From Shinisaurus crocodilurus (lineage: Eukaryota > Chordata > Lepidosauria > Squamata > Shinisauridae), in the NCBI GenBank assembly GCA_021292165.1, contig CM037876.1, positions 109,869,379 through 109,933,378 of the forward strand: a DNA stretch of 64,000 nt, given 5' to 3'. A model generated the notes under the pieces. The model searched no databases and was not told where the DNA came from. It saw nothing but the letters and a program-made list of their open reading frames with translations. Positions within the stretch are counted from its first letter, which is position 1, and each line of letters starts with the position of its first letter. Positions 42,560-54,401 of the stretch are shown here, one piece after another. Made by a program: the position numbers and the translations under genes.

Positions 42560-43440
42560 GCAATCCGGTCAGCCAAAAGAGCACATTTTGAATTGCGTGA
42601 AGTAATACACATAACCAAGTATAGAATCCCCCTCTTCCCCCACCCCGTAATTACAGAGTGTCTAAAATGATCTAACACCACCTATCTCAGCCTCAGTTCC
42701 ACATCCCATCTGCAAAATGAGAACAATACTGACCTGATTCAGGGTTAGGGCTGCTGTAAGGATTACTGAGCTAATGTAGGGAAAGTGCTTTGTATCCTCA
42801 AAAAACAGTTTAGAAATGCTAAGGATGTTAAGGATGACTCTGAATCACATTCCACCATTATAATCAGAAATCAGGGGTGGGGGCAGTAGGTCCTATGGCT
42901 TATACTGAGAAAAATGCTCAACAGACTGATCTGAAACTTGGCAGTGTAGGAGAGGTGGTTCTTCTGAAGATGGTCTGTGCCTATTTTGAGGCAGAAAGGC
43001 CAAGAAATGGTTTATGTATCATAATTTAAAGCTTGATGAGTGCCCATCAGCAGTTTGACTGGTATTGTCTGTTTTTCCCCACATAGCCTTACATGGGGTT
43101 CATTTTGTAGTGAAATTTCTCCATTTGTACAGCATCTTTTGGACAACCAAAAAAAGGGAGAAGGCGTAGTATGTGCTGTGTCCCAGAAGTACAAGGTATC
43201 CGTAGGTTTTTCACCCCATTTTAGTTTATGGAATTTCATCAGCTCATATTCACAGAATGGGATGGGGAATGGAGTGTGAGTGCAGTCCTCCGGTGGAATG
43301 AATGGCAGCATCTCAACCCTTTCTGACCCTATGAATTACTGTAGCGAGATTCTGGGGGAACTGGAAAATAGGAGAGATAGAGATTGTGAAGAAAGTTTCT
43401 GAAGAGACTGTGAGGAGAGAGAAGCAGACAGAGATTGTAG
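42560..43440. other. Unassigned sequence
   Basis: No domain recognised in the frames here. AGACTGATCTGAAACTTGG near 42922 resembles text that recurs in vertebrate repeats, but I cannot assign it. Confidence 0.3.
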
Positions 43441-43442
43441 AG

Positions 43443-43578
43443 CAGGGCTCTCCAACCTTGGGTCCCCAGATGTTGCTGGCCTACCGCTCCCAGCATACCC
43501 AGCCAGCATGGCTAATGGCAAGGGATTCTGGGAGCTGTAGTCTAGCAAGATCTGGGGACCCAAGGTTGGAGAGCCCTG
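43443..43578. mobile_element. hAT-type hairpin MITE, older relative
   Basis: Ends CAGGGCTCTCCAACCTTGGG and its complement, with diverged arms and a loop, and an 8-bp flank TTGTAGAG/CTTTAGAG (43435-43442 and 43579-43586, six of eight match). The ZNF143-like motif is degraded here (CCTACCGCTCCCAGCAT). Confidence 0.85.
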
Positions 43579-43589
43579 CTTTAGAGGAA

Positions 43590-44980
43590 ACTTCTGAGGA
43601 AACTGCGAAGAGGCAGAGACTGACAGATAAAAGAGACATCTTGAGGAGGCTGAGGATAGACCAGGAAAGAGAGGAGTAGCTGCAGCAGCATTCTGCCCTT
43701 CCTCCAGTTACCAGTCAGTAGATGCTTGACAACCAACTGTCAGTAACTGAAGTCTACTATTACTTCTGAGTCCTGGACTGCACAGCTAGAGACAGGTTTT
43801 ATTTTAGGAACATATCACTATTGGCAGTGGCAGCTGGTGGCCCATCTGACTGGTGGGGGTGGAGGGTGGGTCAACAGGGGTGGAGCCGAAGGCATCATCA
43901 GAGGCGGAGCAGTCTTTTGAATCCCCAGCAGCCCATACCACAGAAAAGGGAAACTGAGGCACATGCTCATGAGTGCAAAGTGGGGGGATCCGCACAAAAG
44001 CCCTCCTTCAGACCCACTTTCTCCAGCAGCAACTCCTATTGCACAGACAATCAAGTGACTTAAACATCAAGGCATTCTCAATCTCTTTAAGAAGAGAAAT
44101 GCCAAATATGGTTGTTTGGATTATTACATATCGTTTACAGCTCTTACAAGAATTCTCACAAACATCAACAGACAAGCAAAATAATTTGAAACTACTATTT
44201 TGTTCGGGAGCAGACAGAAAGAGTACCTCAAAGTTTTAAACTATTTCATAAAGAAATAGAATTCTATGTTAGAGAATTTCCAGTTCAATTTCCTGCAATT
44301 TGTGAGATTCAAAATGCGATGGAAAATGTCAAAATAGACAATTAAAAAGACATTCTAACTTCCCACACACAAAATCAAGTCTTACTTTTTGCATTTTAGC
44401 TTTGAATCCTCTCTGAAAAGCTAACAAAATATTCATCTTATTTCACCATTTATTTATTTATTTATTTCTATTTTAAAAAATCGAGCAATTTGAACAAATA
44501 TTTTTGAGAACCAATATCACTACTCTGCCCAGTATGTGCTTGAAAGCCACAAATGCCCCCATTCACAATCTTTTTCTCTCACACACCCATTCGCACAGAC
44601 ACCCAAGCATTCTCAATCTCTCTCTCACTCCCACCCCCCACCCCCCAGTTTAATAGCAACATAGATTTTTGGTTTTCAATTACTAAAAGGGAGGGGAAAT
44701 TTTACTCTGTGTTTTTGGAGGGAGAGCCACCAGAGGGAGAGAGTAATTGGTTCTTTTCTCTTCTCTTATTTTCTTTTTGCCTGCAAGCCAGTTATTAAAG
44801 TGCACTCCAGCTCGTATTCCTAACGCTACCAAAATAAGCATGGGCATAAGAAGAATCCAGATGAGGCAACAGCAGGGAATGAAGTACCAGTGGTGGAGGG
44901 ATGGTATTACTTCGCCCAAGCCCATCTATTCAGGAATTATCTGTTTTGAAACATGAACAAAATATACATATCTCCATGTC
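43590..44980. other. Unassigned sequence
   Basis: Simple-sequence patches (TTTA near 44450; TC-rich near 44615). No gene recognised. Confidence 0.3.
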
Positions 44981-44984
44981 ATAT

Positions 44985-45392
44985 ATAGGGCCACAGGTTT
45001 TTTTCGGAGTCCCAGCTCCGACCTTGGAGGTAGGACTCTAAGCTCAGAGTGCCCTCCTCCACCTGCCGTAGCCAGCACGGAAAGAACCGTATCGGCTGCT
45101 TCTCTGAGGTTGCAAAAGTGACCTCGGAGAAGGGGTTTAGGGGCTGTTCCGGGGGTGGGGAGGGGAGGAGACCGGCGCCACCAAGATATGAGGTATCCTG
45201 GTGGCATCTCAGCCTCCTTCTTTCCCCTCCCGAAGCACAGCAGTTAAACAGCTGAAATCAGCCATCTAAGTGCTTTGCAGAGCAAGAGGAGCACAGAGGC
45301 GACCTTTGCCTCTGTGCTTCCCCTGCCCTGCATAGGATGTCCATATCCTCCAAGTTCAGAGGGTTATGGGCATCCCTATAAAGATTGTGCCC
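44985..45392. mobile_element. Harbinger-like MITE, copy 2 (inverted)
   Basis: The reverse complement of the 14472-14847 family: GAGTCCCAGCTCCGACC near the left, CAGCTGAAATCAGC in the middle, and CCTGCATAGGATGTCC, then GAGGGTTATGGGCATCC and a terminal AGATTGTGCCC at the right. The outer left terminus is eroded. Confidence 0.75.
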
Positions 45393-45405
45393 ACAGGCTG
45401 ATACA

Positions 45406-45492
45406 TACAATCCTATTCACACTTACCTGGGAGTAAGTTCCATTGAACTAAATGGGGCTTTCTTCTGTGTAGATATGTGTAGGATTGCACTG
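45406..45492. mobile_element. Short hairpin MITE of the GTGCAATCCTA type
   Basis: TACAATCCTATTCACACTTA ... ATATGTGTAGGATTGCACTG, with CTGGGAGTAAGTTCCATTG in the left arm. Similar small elements are at 47517-47592 and 56781-56856. Confidence 0.65.
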
Positions 45493-45499
45493 TTTGTTT

Positions 45500-46815
45500 T
45501 ACAGTTAACACTATTGACAATATTTATATTTCAATCTTTTTAAATCTCACTATATTTTGGAGCCAAAGAATTCAGTTCATGACTTTTTAAATGGGGGGAG
45601 GGGGTGTTGGTCCACTAAACTGCATTCTACATTCATAAGCTTGCTTCATGCTCATAAAGAAACAATATTAACAGCTTCCTGACTACATTAAGTTCACATA
45701 TTTATTTTGGGTCTCATTTCACTTCTGAAATGGCCTATTTCAATTATTTGCCCAGCAGAATGGAATCAACATATGCAATGGAAAATCCATGAGGAAAAGG
45801 TAGCTGGGAGGGGACCAGGAGGATTCATCTCTTGAAAATCTAGTCCAGAAGCAGGACTCTCTGTGTAGTGGAGGAACCTCCCCCCCCCCCCCATGGCTTA
45901 GCTTCGTGAAGCAGTTTTTACTGCTGCAGCACAGGATCGTGTAATTCCACCTTGCCGTTCTGCTTACCCAGCTGCATGTGAAATATCTCTTCTTTTCCTG
46001 GCTGGCAGCTTTCAAGTCACTACCTCTCATTCAGATCAGTGCTATTATATTACCGCCACATACCTGCAGTATCCTAATTGGTAAAAATCAATTTTTCAAC
46101 ACCCTCCCTTCCCCCCCCCATGCTCGATTTAACAACCCCCCCCCCATGCATGCCCAGTTCACAAAACCGATGCTTCCACAGGCCAGCAGTTGCTTCCTAG
46201 ACCCAAGTGAGCACAGCACAGCAACAGCCGGCAGCGCAAATGACTGCCGCTGCACTGCTCAAAGGAAAGAAATGAGTTTTCTTGTGGGGGGGGGGGTTCA
46301 TGGCAGGTGAGTATGGGGAGTGGCACCACAGGCAAAGAGCAATGCCCACCTCCTCTAACTATTTCACTCCCCTCCATTTTATTTTATTATTCAGAGACTT
46401 ACTTTAAATGGTTTATTAATTTGGATGTTTGTTTGGCTCCTCCACCCCTTTCCCCTTCCCTGTGAAATAACTCCTAGTTCTTCTTTTATAAGTTGCTCAC
46501 TGCTTTTTCCCTAGCTGCTTTCAGAGAACAGAGGGGCTGGAGGCACGGCATGCTGGTTTGGGGGTCTTTCTCTCTCATCCTCTTCTGTATGTATTAACCC
46601 AGGTCACAGCGATGCTTCCAAAGGAAACCCAACTGGGGTGGTGGAAACCATTCCATGAATATGGAATGCACGATTTAAGTATTTAATATGCCTTCGTCTT
46701 AGAATCCTCGTCTGTCTGAATCCTAGAGTCACATTTCCTGCTTCTCCTTGGATGTATTAGGTCCCTTCTGTTTATCCATGTAGGGACTGCATATTGTTGA
46801 CACTCATTTGAGCCC
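45500..46815. other. Unassigned sequence
   Basis: Several C- and G-runs (45879, 46112, 46137, 46287). No gene or family recognised. Confidence 0.3.
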
Positions 46816-46822
46816 AGATCCT

Positions 46823-47187
46823 GGGCTTCTCTACATGAGGCTTTTAACCTGCCACTTTACCGAGACTTCTGCTTCCGTTTTCTTTGTGGGATTAAGGACG
46901 GCACTTTTACACGTGGTTTTTTCCTTGGTTTTTTTCTTTCTCTGCCTTTCTATATATTCCATCAAATAACCACAAGGTGGCGCTGTGCTGTAGCTGTGCT
47001 ATAGCGGAATTGTGAAAATACACCAGCTTTGCATAATGACTTATTGTGAGATTAGAAAATAATAGCTGCAAATGGCTGCAAAACACAGGAGAGGCCCTGG
47101 AAGAGGATGACATCGTGTAAAGGTCCCACAAACTTCCGTGAGTGAAGAATCACAAGCGCACAGTAAATGCCTCATGTAGAGAAGCCC
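46823..47187. mobile_element. TIR element (MITE) carrying a CTCF-like site, copy 2
   Basis: Ends GGGCTTCTCTACATGAGGC and its complement GCCTCATGTAGAGAAGCCC (19 bp), with CCT on both flanks (46820-46822 and 47188-47190). The interior matches copy 1 (511-881), including GACTTCTGCTTCCGTTTTC and ACAGGAGAGGCCCTGG. Confidence 0.85.
46970..46984 (+). promoter_or_regulatory. CTCF-type motif, one mismatch
   Basis: CCACAAGGTGGCGCT matches the CTCF consensus at 14 of 15 bases and sits at the same place as in copy 1. Confidence 0.5.
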
Positions 47188-47199
47188 CCTGATGCTGGC

Positions 47200-47515
47200 T
47201 GCATTTACAAACTACAAATTTGGGGGTCAGGGTTTTAATCCTGCAATTAGAAGCAGGGAAATCTAGACGTTTGTTAGGATTACTGGGGGTGGGTAAGACT
47301 GATAGGTAATAGCAATGGGGAAACAGCTATCTTGATCAGGATCACTGGGAGCAGGGGTTTAAAACTTTAACCTCACCCCCAGTGATCCTAATCAGATTAT
47401 GGGGCGGGGGGGGAGTGTAGGAGGAGAAGGAGAGTTGAACCTAGAACACGCCAACAGTCACAAATGGCTGGATATTGCATGAGAAAATTGTTAGTGGTAA
47501 GCAACTGCTTGTTTT
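47200..47515. other. Unassigned sequence
   Basis: Includes partly inverted text (ATCACTGGGAGCAGGGG; CCCCCAGTGATCC near 47340-47390) that may be a decayed palindromic element. Confidence 0.35.
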
Positions 47516-47516
47516 G

Positions 47517-47592
47517 GAGTGCAATCCGATGCATGTTTAGACAGAAAAAAGTCCTACAACTTTTCCTGTGTAAACATGCTTAGGATTATGCC
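47517..47592. mobile_element. Short hairpin MITE of the GTGCAATCC type
   Basis: GGAGTGCAATCCGATGCATG and the paired CATGCTTAGGATTATGCC. A shortened relative of the hairpin at 6262-6378 (TTTAGACAGAAAAAAG is shared), with most of the ZNF143-like core lost. Confidence 0.65.
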
Positions 47593-47776
47593 TTAAGGAA
47601 ATGTGTGTGCTGTTACTGATCTTCTCTGTGGGGAAGTCCTGACAGACCTCCAAGGAAACCCCCCTCCCTCTACTAGGGGCTTCTTGGAACAAGCTTGAAA
47701 ACCATTGTTCTAACCAACTGAAAAACACCTTTCCAATTAGGATTTCGTTTTGGACAATCCTTTAAGCCGTACATAT

Positions 47777-47945
47777 CCCGTATTTTTCCATGTATAAGAC
47801 GCCCCCATGTATAAGACGCCCCCCACTGGGCAGTTTCGCAACCATGCAGTTCTCTCCTTGGCTTACTTCCGTGTATAAGAGGACCCTCAATTTTTAGTCT
47901 AACAATTTTAGGAAAAAGTATAGTCTTATACATGGAAAAATACTG
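47777..47945. mobile_element. TIR MITE with GTATTTTTCC ends (Tc1/mariner-like)
   Basis: CCCGTATTTTTCCATGTATA and the paired TATACATGGAAAAATACTG. TA follows the right end. TGTATAAGACGCCCCC is repeated inside. Confidence 0.7.
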
Positions 47946-47949
47946 TATA

Positions 47950-48930
47950 TGTTCCTTTTATTCCACAGCTTTCCCAAGAGTTTTCCCCTTAACTTCAGCC
48001 CATGATTTCCTTAAGCCTTCAAGAGATTTAATCCTGCATAAGAATCATTCTATAATAAATAGTGCACAAAAGCACTATTAGAAAAAATCATCGGCCATCA
48101 AAAGCACTAGTCATCAGAAAAATGTGCTTGGGACTTGATTGTGAATGTAACAACATGTTTTGTTTTCTTACATTATGGGGACACAGTTACTGATGCATGA
48201 CATTCAAAGAATGACAGCTGTCACAGAGAATTAAATTTTAAGTTTGGATCTATTCCAAAACCAAACTGGCCAGCTATATTTTTGGTACACCTCTAAGCTA
48301 GCTGTTCCAGCAATTGTATTTACTGCTTTTATTTTATTTATTTTTTAAATTGCAAATTGTTCATAAACTTTGTTATTTAATTAGCCAAGCTAGAATTGTA
48401 TGAATCTACCAGCTACTGTGATTGCAGATGAGGGAAAATAAATGCTGACCCACTTATGCTGGTAAACAGATGGAATATTAGGAAGTAATAAAAGGTTCCC
48501 CCTCCTTTTTGTAAAAAGGATTATTGTAGAAATGAATCCAGATGTCAGCATTTTGGTTTATTAATATATTTATACAGTTGAAATTATCTTTTTCTTTCAG
48601 CCTCCTAGAAATAAAGGAGGAAAAAAGAATATTCTGTTGGCTAATAAAGTTGATTGAAGCATAGAAATTGCAATAACCTCACTGCTGCAAATTAACCTTT
48701 AGAGTGAAGATAGAAAATAGTGAAGGAGGTTTGAATAAGTCAGAGATGCTCTTTCCATTTTTGCCATTAATACATAAGTTTGGCATATTTTTGTATTCGT
48801 TCAAAGCTTTGCAAAACCTTTGTGGCCAGAGGCAATGGTGTGCCAAAAGAAATGTATGTGCAGAGTACTCTATGAGAAATGCAACTTTTAACTCTCTTAA
48901 AAACATAGGGTTGGACCCAGACTTGGAGTA
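47950..48930. other. Unique AT-rich block, possible conserved non-coding sequence
   Basis: This is the longest stretch without recognisable transposon text. It contains the 12-base palindrome TGACAGCTGTCA (48212-48223) and homeodomain-like TTTAATTAG near 48376. Conservation is inference and would need alignment to other reptiles. Confidence 0.4.
48212..48223. promoter_or_regulatory. TGACAGCTGTCA palindrome (MEIS/TGIF-type)
   Basis: An exact 12-base palindrome formed by two TGACAG half-sites, the form bound by TALE homeodomain dimers. Function here is inferred. Confidence 0.4.
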
Positions 48931-48934
48931 GACC

Positions 48935-49135
48935 AACAGTCTCCAGCCATTTTAGGCCCATGGGCACATTTGGAATTTTGAGAGTTTTGGGCACCATCAA
49001 AAAAAATGGCTGTCAGGGCTGTATGTCACAAAAAGGCTGCCATAGGGTGTGGGCAATCACAAAATGTACTAATGCTACAGGACACCCATTTCATAGAAAG
49101 GCAAACTGGTGAGGCTAGAAGGCACACAAACCCGC
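48935..49135. mobile_element. hAT-like decayed element
   Basis: CAACAGTCTCCAGCCATTTT, then GGGCACATTTGGAATTTTG, resembles one end of a hAT family. No right TIR or duplication found. Confidence 0.35.
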
Positions 49136-49159
49136 TTATGAATGCAGTTTTCTGCCATC

Positions 49160-49325
49160 AATCACAATGATCTGGGTCATTTTGCCTGTATTGGGAGCGG
49201 GGGGGGGGGGAGAGTTTAGCATTCCCAGTGCAGACAAAATCTCAGCGATTTTGCCTTCATTGGGAGGGGGGGATCTCCCAATGCAGACAAAATCCTAGCA
49301 ATTTCCCCTGTATTGGGAGCAATGG
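49160..49325. repeat. Alternating hairpin repeats
   Basis: ATTTTGCCTgTATTGGGAG and CCCAaTGCAGACAAAAT alternate three times, giving adjacent cruciform-type inverted repeats of about 75 bp. Confidence 0.75.
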
Positions 49326-49329
49326 TGTG

Positions 49330-50135
49330 TGTGTGTGGGGGGGGATTAAAGTGTAAGTGTGTACTGTTATGAGTGGATATAGTTATAATCATCTGACTGT
49401 AACTATGGCTCACAGAGAAGGCCACAGCAGGCCCCAACAAGAACCTGGATACGCTTGGGTTCAGGAGGAATAAAAAGCCCCAGCTGCTGGACTGGCGCAC
49501 AGGATGTGAACGAAGGTTTGAATGGAGAGTGATTGAGAGCCTGATGAATGAATAGGCAGTGGCTGAGAGTCTTACAATGGTTAGATTAACATGCATGGCC
49601 TCAAGGCACAGGAGAGACTTTCCGGAAAAGAACCTTAGAATAAGCCCTGCAAGAGGATGGCTCCCCCATCCCAAAGGAAGATTCAACCAGAGACTTTAGC
49701 TCATCAAGAAAGGAGAACCCACAAAAGGTTTTCCTACAGCACCCATCAAGGACCATAGGCACACAAAGGACAGGGCAATTAGCAGTGATTAAGACCATTG
49801 GGAGAACAAAGGAGCTCATTGCCTCTCATGTAGCCAGGGGCTCAGGGAAGGGTATAAGTAATGTGGTTTCCTGCCTCTATGGGGACTGCCATTGGGGAAT
49901 CCACTGCAGGGAACTGCCAACGGACAAGGCACTAGCTGGAACTTCTTTTTCTAGCTAGCCTTCTAGACAGAAGCCTTTCTTCCAACCCCTTTCTATCTAG
50001 GCTGTTAGGGCAAACAGGGACTCTTTCCTCTCAAGAACATAGAGTATGTTTGAACCATAGCGTAAGGGAATTTTGCCGCCGGAAACCATTGGGTTTACTG
50101 TACTGTTTACTGTATAGAATGGCTGTTCTACCATA
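49330..50135. other. Unassigned, possibly LTR-like sequence
   Basis: GGGTATAAGTAATG near 49852, followed by a pyrimidine-rich leader-like stretch, resembles an LTR promoter region, but I cannot define TG/CA ends or duplications. Confidence 0.3.
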
Positions 50136-50291
50136 GATCATTGTTTTATTCTATCACATCTGGCAGAAAATATCTTGTCTCCTGCCAGTAAGAAGCTATT
50201 TGTAGCCTTTGTGGATCTTAAACCAGCCTTCGATCGGAATGCTTGAGAGTGGCTGTGGGCCGAGTTAAAGAATACATCAACTGATAAAAGG

Positions 50292-50639
50292 TTGCTTCAT
50301 CTTACAAAGCAATTGTATTTGGAAACTTCTATGCAAGTTCAATGCAGAGTTGGATGCCATCTTTCGAATCCTGTTATGTCATCTAGAAGAGTTAAACAGG
50401 GGTGTACTCGAGTTCCTCTTTTGTTTAATCTGTATATTAATTATCTTGCTCCCTGTTTTGACTCCCCTAAATTCCATGCACCAAAACTTGTAGAAGCCAG
50501 GGTGCCTCTTCTACTTTATGTTGATGATGCAGCTCTTCTTTCTCAAACTCAAGTAGGTTTAAAATGTTTACTAAAGGAATTTTCCAATTATTGTAAAAAT
50601 GAAGCTCTTTCCATCAACTATAGTAAGACCAAGGTTTAG
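50292..50639 (+). pseudogene. LINE reverse transcriptase fragment with YVDD
   Basis: The 115-residue frame has motif B-like R33-V-K-Q-G-C38 followed by PLLFNLY, then the catalytic box Y76-V77-D78-D79 in LLLYVDDAALLSQT, and ends SINYSKTKV. This is the least damaged RT core in the window, but it is cut by stops on both sides and lacks motif A in frame. Confidence 0.88.
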
Positions 50640-50800
50640 TATTCTCAAAAAGTAATAAAAAATATAATTGGTCTTAGATGGACATCCACTTGAACAAGTC
50701 TCAACATTTACCGTACGTATTTGGGATTTCCCCCCCATTCTTCACTGCCTTGGACATTCCATAGGAGTTATGCTATTAATAATGCACATACCGTAATAGT

Positions 50801-51330
50801 ATGGCAGCTATTCAGTATTTTGTCTATTCTAAAGGTGGTTGTCGTATCCCCTCTGTATTACAAGTCTTCATTGCTAAATCAGTTGATGAGTTTCTGTATG
50901 GTGCTCAAATTTGCGTCACAAGTTACAATCCCAATGTTGAAAAAGGTCAGTCGGCTTTCTTAAGGGCAATCTTTGGAGTCCCCAAATGTGTGGCAGCTGC
51001 AGTTTTGAAGCTGGGGGCAGGCTTGGACTCTGTAGAAGCCAGCGCTTGGTCTCTAGCTCTGAAATTTTGGCTTCATTTGATGTTTCCTGTTCACCCTCCA
51101 GTCATTTATCATTAGTTCATTTAGATCAGCATGTAGGTTTATGGATGGAGACGCTAAATGAGAAAGTACGTACTTCAGGGTTTTCCCCATTGCTGCTTTT
51201 TCCAGAAGCCCCGATAAGGCTAGCTCTTGCATTATTCAGTGCATTAAAGATATGGATTTTCAAGATTCATTTGCAACAGCAAATGAGACCTGTTCTCCAT
51301 TGTCATTCGGCATCAGTCAAGTTCCTATAA
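50801..51330 (+). pseudogene. LINE RT thumb / connection fragments
   Basis: Two overlapping frames (50801-51115 and 50986-51330) continue the RT: FIAKSVDEFLYGAQICV and FLRAIFGVPKCVAAAVLKLG, then EASAWSLALKFWLHLMF. The second half changes frame. Counterparts in the 6650-11040 element are RAETGIMEV and FNYWLKVL. Confidence 0.75.
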
Positions 51331-51871
51331 ACTCTCAAGCTAAATATTTAAAAATATTAAGTCGTTCAAAGTATAGAAGGGCATTCACTCTTTCAAGTTT
51401 TAACCTTCAGCCCTCTTGGAGGGAGATTCAGAAGGACACCTTATTCTAACAGATTATGTCTTTGTGGTTCTGAGGAAATTGAAACAGTAAGCCATGTCTT
51501 TCTTTTCTATAGCTTTTACCGAGATCTTTATAATGACTTAATTAATCCATTTATTTCACTGTAACCAGGAAGATCATCTGAATATTATGGTTCCGCCCCC
51601 CACCTTTCTGATATGAAAAACTTTGTTACAGAAATCGTAGCTAAATATCTGCTGAGGGCAATGAGAATATGGGCTGAAATATTATCTAATTCACCATGTG
51701 TTTTGTTTTGTTTCCTTTTGTTCTAACAGTTATTTGATAGTTCAGGACTATTTTAGGACTTTACTTCTGTTAGCAATGGCTATTTCTGTATTTTACTTTG
51801 TAAGCCAACTGTTGCGTAAGTCTTGCTGTGAGGTGTGTTGACTAGATCAATAAAATTGATTGAGGTATTTG

Positions 51872-52294
51872 GGGCACAATCCAATCTAGATGCCCGTAAC
51901 CCTCCAAACTTGGGAGGATTACGGGCATCCTATGCAGGGCTGAAGGAGCATGGAGGTGAAGGCCATCTCCATGCTCCCGCCTTGCAAACACTTAAGACAG
52001 CTGATTTCGGCTGCCTGGGTGTCATGCCTTGGAGTGCAAGGGGAGGAGGCTGAGACATTGCCAGGATACTTTGTATTGTGGTGGAGCCTGTCTCCTCCCC
52101 TTCCCACATCCCGGAACACCCACAAAAGTCCTTCTCTGCGTTTGCGTTTGCACTCTTTATCAGCTGGGGGGGGGGAGGCACGCCAAGCTCGCAGTCCCAG
52201 CTCCAACCTCAGAGCGAATTTCCAAAGTCGGAGCTGGGACTCCAAATACTCCTATAGCTGTCTAGACACTGTCTAGTAGTCACAGGATTGCGTT
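51872..52294. mobile_element. Harbinger-like MITE, copy 3
   Basis: GGGCACAATCCAATCTAG at the left and CACAGGATTGCGTTG at the right, with the family stem-loop GATGCCCGTAACCCTCC...GGAGGATTACGGGCATC and the GTCTAGACACTGTCTAG segment near the right end. Directly follows the LINE 3' end. Confidence 0.75.
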
Positions 52295-52299
52295 GTTAC

Positions 52300-54390
52300 T
52301 TATTTATCTATTAAATTACCTCAGGAAATCATTTCAAACTCATTTAAACTCAGAAATCATCAGCTGAAACCAAAACAAGGACACAGCAAAGGGAGTTAGG
52401 TGCCAGAAGTTAACTTTACAAACTTGCAGTTTGTAAAGTTTAACCAGAATTTAACCTTACAAACTTGCAGCTGGGAGCTAAATCACAGAGGGGAAATTCA
52501 TCAGGAAATTACATTTCTTGCAGCCTTGCCCTAAAAGAGGTTCCCGAGTGGTGGAAGAGAACCTCAGCCACATACTAAACCCATGTTTAGAAAGGGACAA
52601 TAAAAACAATACATAGCTCTATAGTGACAAGAGCCACTGTACAGGCCTAGCTAGTGGAAGAGTCTGCTTATAAACAAACAAATGTAGGTTAGCTTCAGTT
52701 TGGGCTCACTGTAGTCTCAGGTTTTTAGGTCTTATAGAGCAGCTCACAAGCTAAAACTCAGAAATAGACTCATCCCAAGTCTTCTAGTTCAGCTTATTTA
52801 GTTTTTAAAAAACACACATAAAGGGACTCAGCCCTTGCAAACCACATCCTTTCCCCAAATCACCTACCCTTCTGTGCTGGTCCCTCCAGTGACCCACTGC
52901 CTATTGTCCTTTCCCCTAAATAGAAAATCTCCCATTGACTATTGTCTCTCCCCTAAATAGAAAATCTTTACTCCCAGGGGCCCGCTCAACTGACCTACAT
53001 TTGCACTCACTGGAAGCTAGTGCAGACCAGTAGTTGAGCCACAGCATCCCTTGCTTTTCAAACGAGGCCCTCTAATCAGATTGGCTGCAGCAGCAGTTCG
53101 GCCAAGCTAGCTAGAGCTATTTATTTTTAACTACAACCCCAAGATCCACCAACCAAACGTAGGTGCAAAAGTCATACACTTAGAATTAAAGAACCATGTG
53201 CCTATGAGCATGTTCTGAGCCTAGGAATTTGTTTTCAGTACCAGAACTGAGCTGAGTTCACAGTCCTTCCACACAGAAGTCCACTACTGGTTACCTCAAG
53301 CTTTCTTCATTGCAACAGCCTTATTAAGTGCACAAAATAATGTTGCTAGTGTTAAACTGGGAGTCAAGAATCTTGCTGACCTATTGCAAATCACCCAGAG
53401 ATTTACCAGTAGCTAAATTTACCTTCTGCCTATCCCTTAACTAAAAGACCTGCCTAATTAACACCTTAAAACAAGAACTATCAAGAGCCAAAATGATTAT
53501 AAATGTATCATTACTGGAAGTAAATGAAGCTGAAGATTATTGTGTGCCAATGAGCACTTGCTAGATGAACCATTTTTCTAGCTGCACATCCAGCTCTGAG
53601 CCTGAACACTATTAGATCAGGGAACACCAGCCTCCAATCTGAACAGCATGACAGGGAAGAGGAGTTTTCGTTTTTGTCTAGGAGAGGTCCTTTTCTCCTT
53701 GTTGAAGAAGATGCGTAAAAATGAGTACTCAGGGGCCAATTTCCTCTACTTATTGGATATTATTTATCATCACTCCATCAAATACTGAACTCAGGTGAGG
53801 TATGCTGCCTCCTGTTTAGTCAAAATGGTGCCACCCATAACAAAACTGAGTTATCTACATGTTTGGGGGAACCTTCAGATTTGCAGGAGCACAAAAAGAT
53901 AAACCCAGCCCCACGCCCCAAATGATATAAATGATGCCTGCTCATGCCTACAGTACATGCATGAATCACCCCGCTGTATGACAATTTCTTTTTCATTCTT
54001 ATCAGGGCTGGTGTGAGGAGAACACTCCCAGTCTTTCAACACTGGCACGTATAGACTCTCAAAAGCCAAAGGGAAGGATCTTCACAAATTGTGGCACAGT
54101 GGTGTAGGAGTAGAAGGAGGAGGGCAGGAGTGTCCACTATGCTTCTGCATGGTTGTCGGCCATGAAGAAGCAGAAAGGAGGGCAAGAGATGGGGGGGGGG
54201 AGTACCAAATAAGGAGATGGGACATGGATGTGATGGGGGGATGGGAGAGAAGTGGCAGGACAAACAGCAGAACACAGAGAAGGACAGAAAGAAACTTAAT
54301 GGTAGGCTCAGCAAGCAGTGGGGAAGAGGGACCTAGGGAGCCAGCACCAACGTGGCAGGCGGCGGAAAGGAACCAAGAGGCATGAGGGGT
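52300..54390. other. Unassigned sequence with small local duplications
   Basis: TTAACTTTACAAACTTGCAG / TTAACCTTACAAACTTGCAG (52410 and 52451), with TTTGTAAAGTTTAA between them forming an inverted partner. Also CCCCTAAATAGAAAATCT twice (52914 and 52952). No gene or repeat family identified. Confidence 0.4.
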
Positions 54391-54401
54391 TGGGTGCCAG
54401 G

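Larger units (their letters stand above)
50140..51868 (+). mobile_element. APE-type LINE, RT half and 3' end
   Basis: Plus-strand RT segments run from motif A (FVAFVDLKPAFD, about 50200) through motif B (RRVKQGCTRVPLLFN) and YVDD to a thumb (AFLRAIFGVPKCVAAAVLK) and a C-terminal cysteine region (LCLCGSEEIETVSHVF), reached by frameshifts, ending at CAATAAAATTGATTGAGG. It is the same family as 6650-11040. The 3' end directly adjoins a Harbinger-like MITE. Confidence 0.8.
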
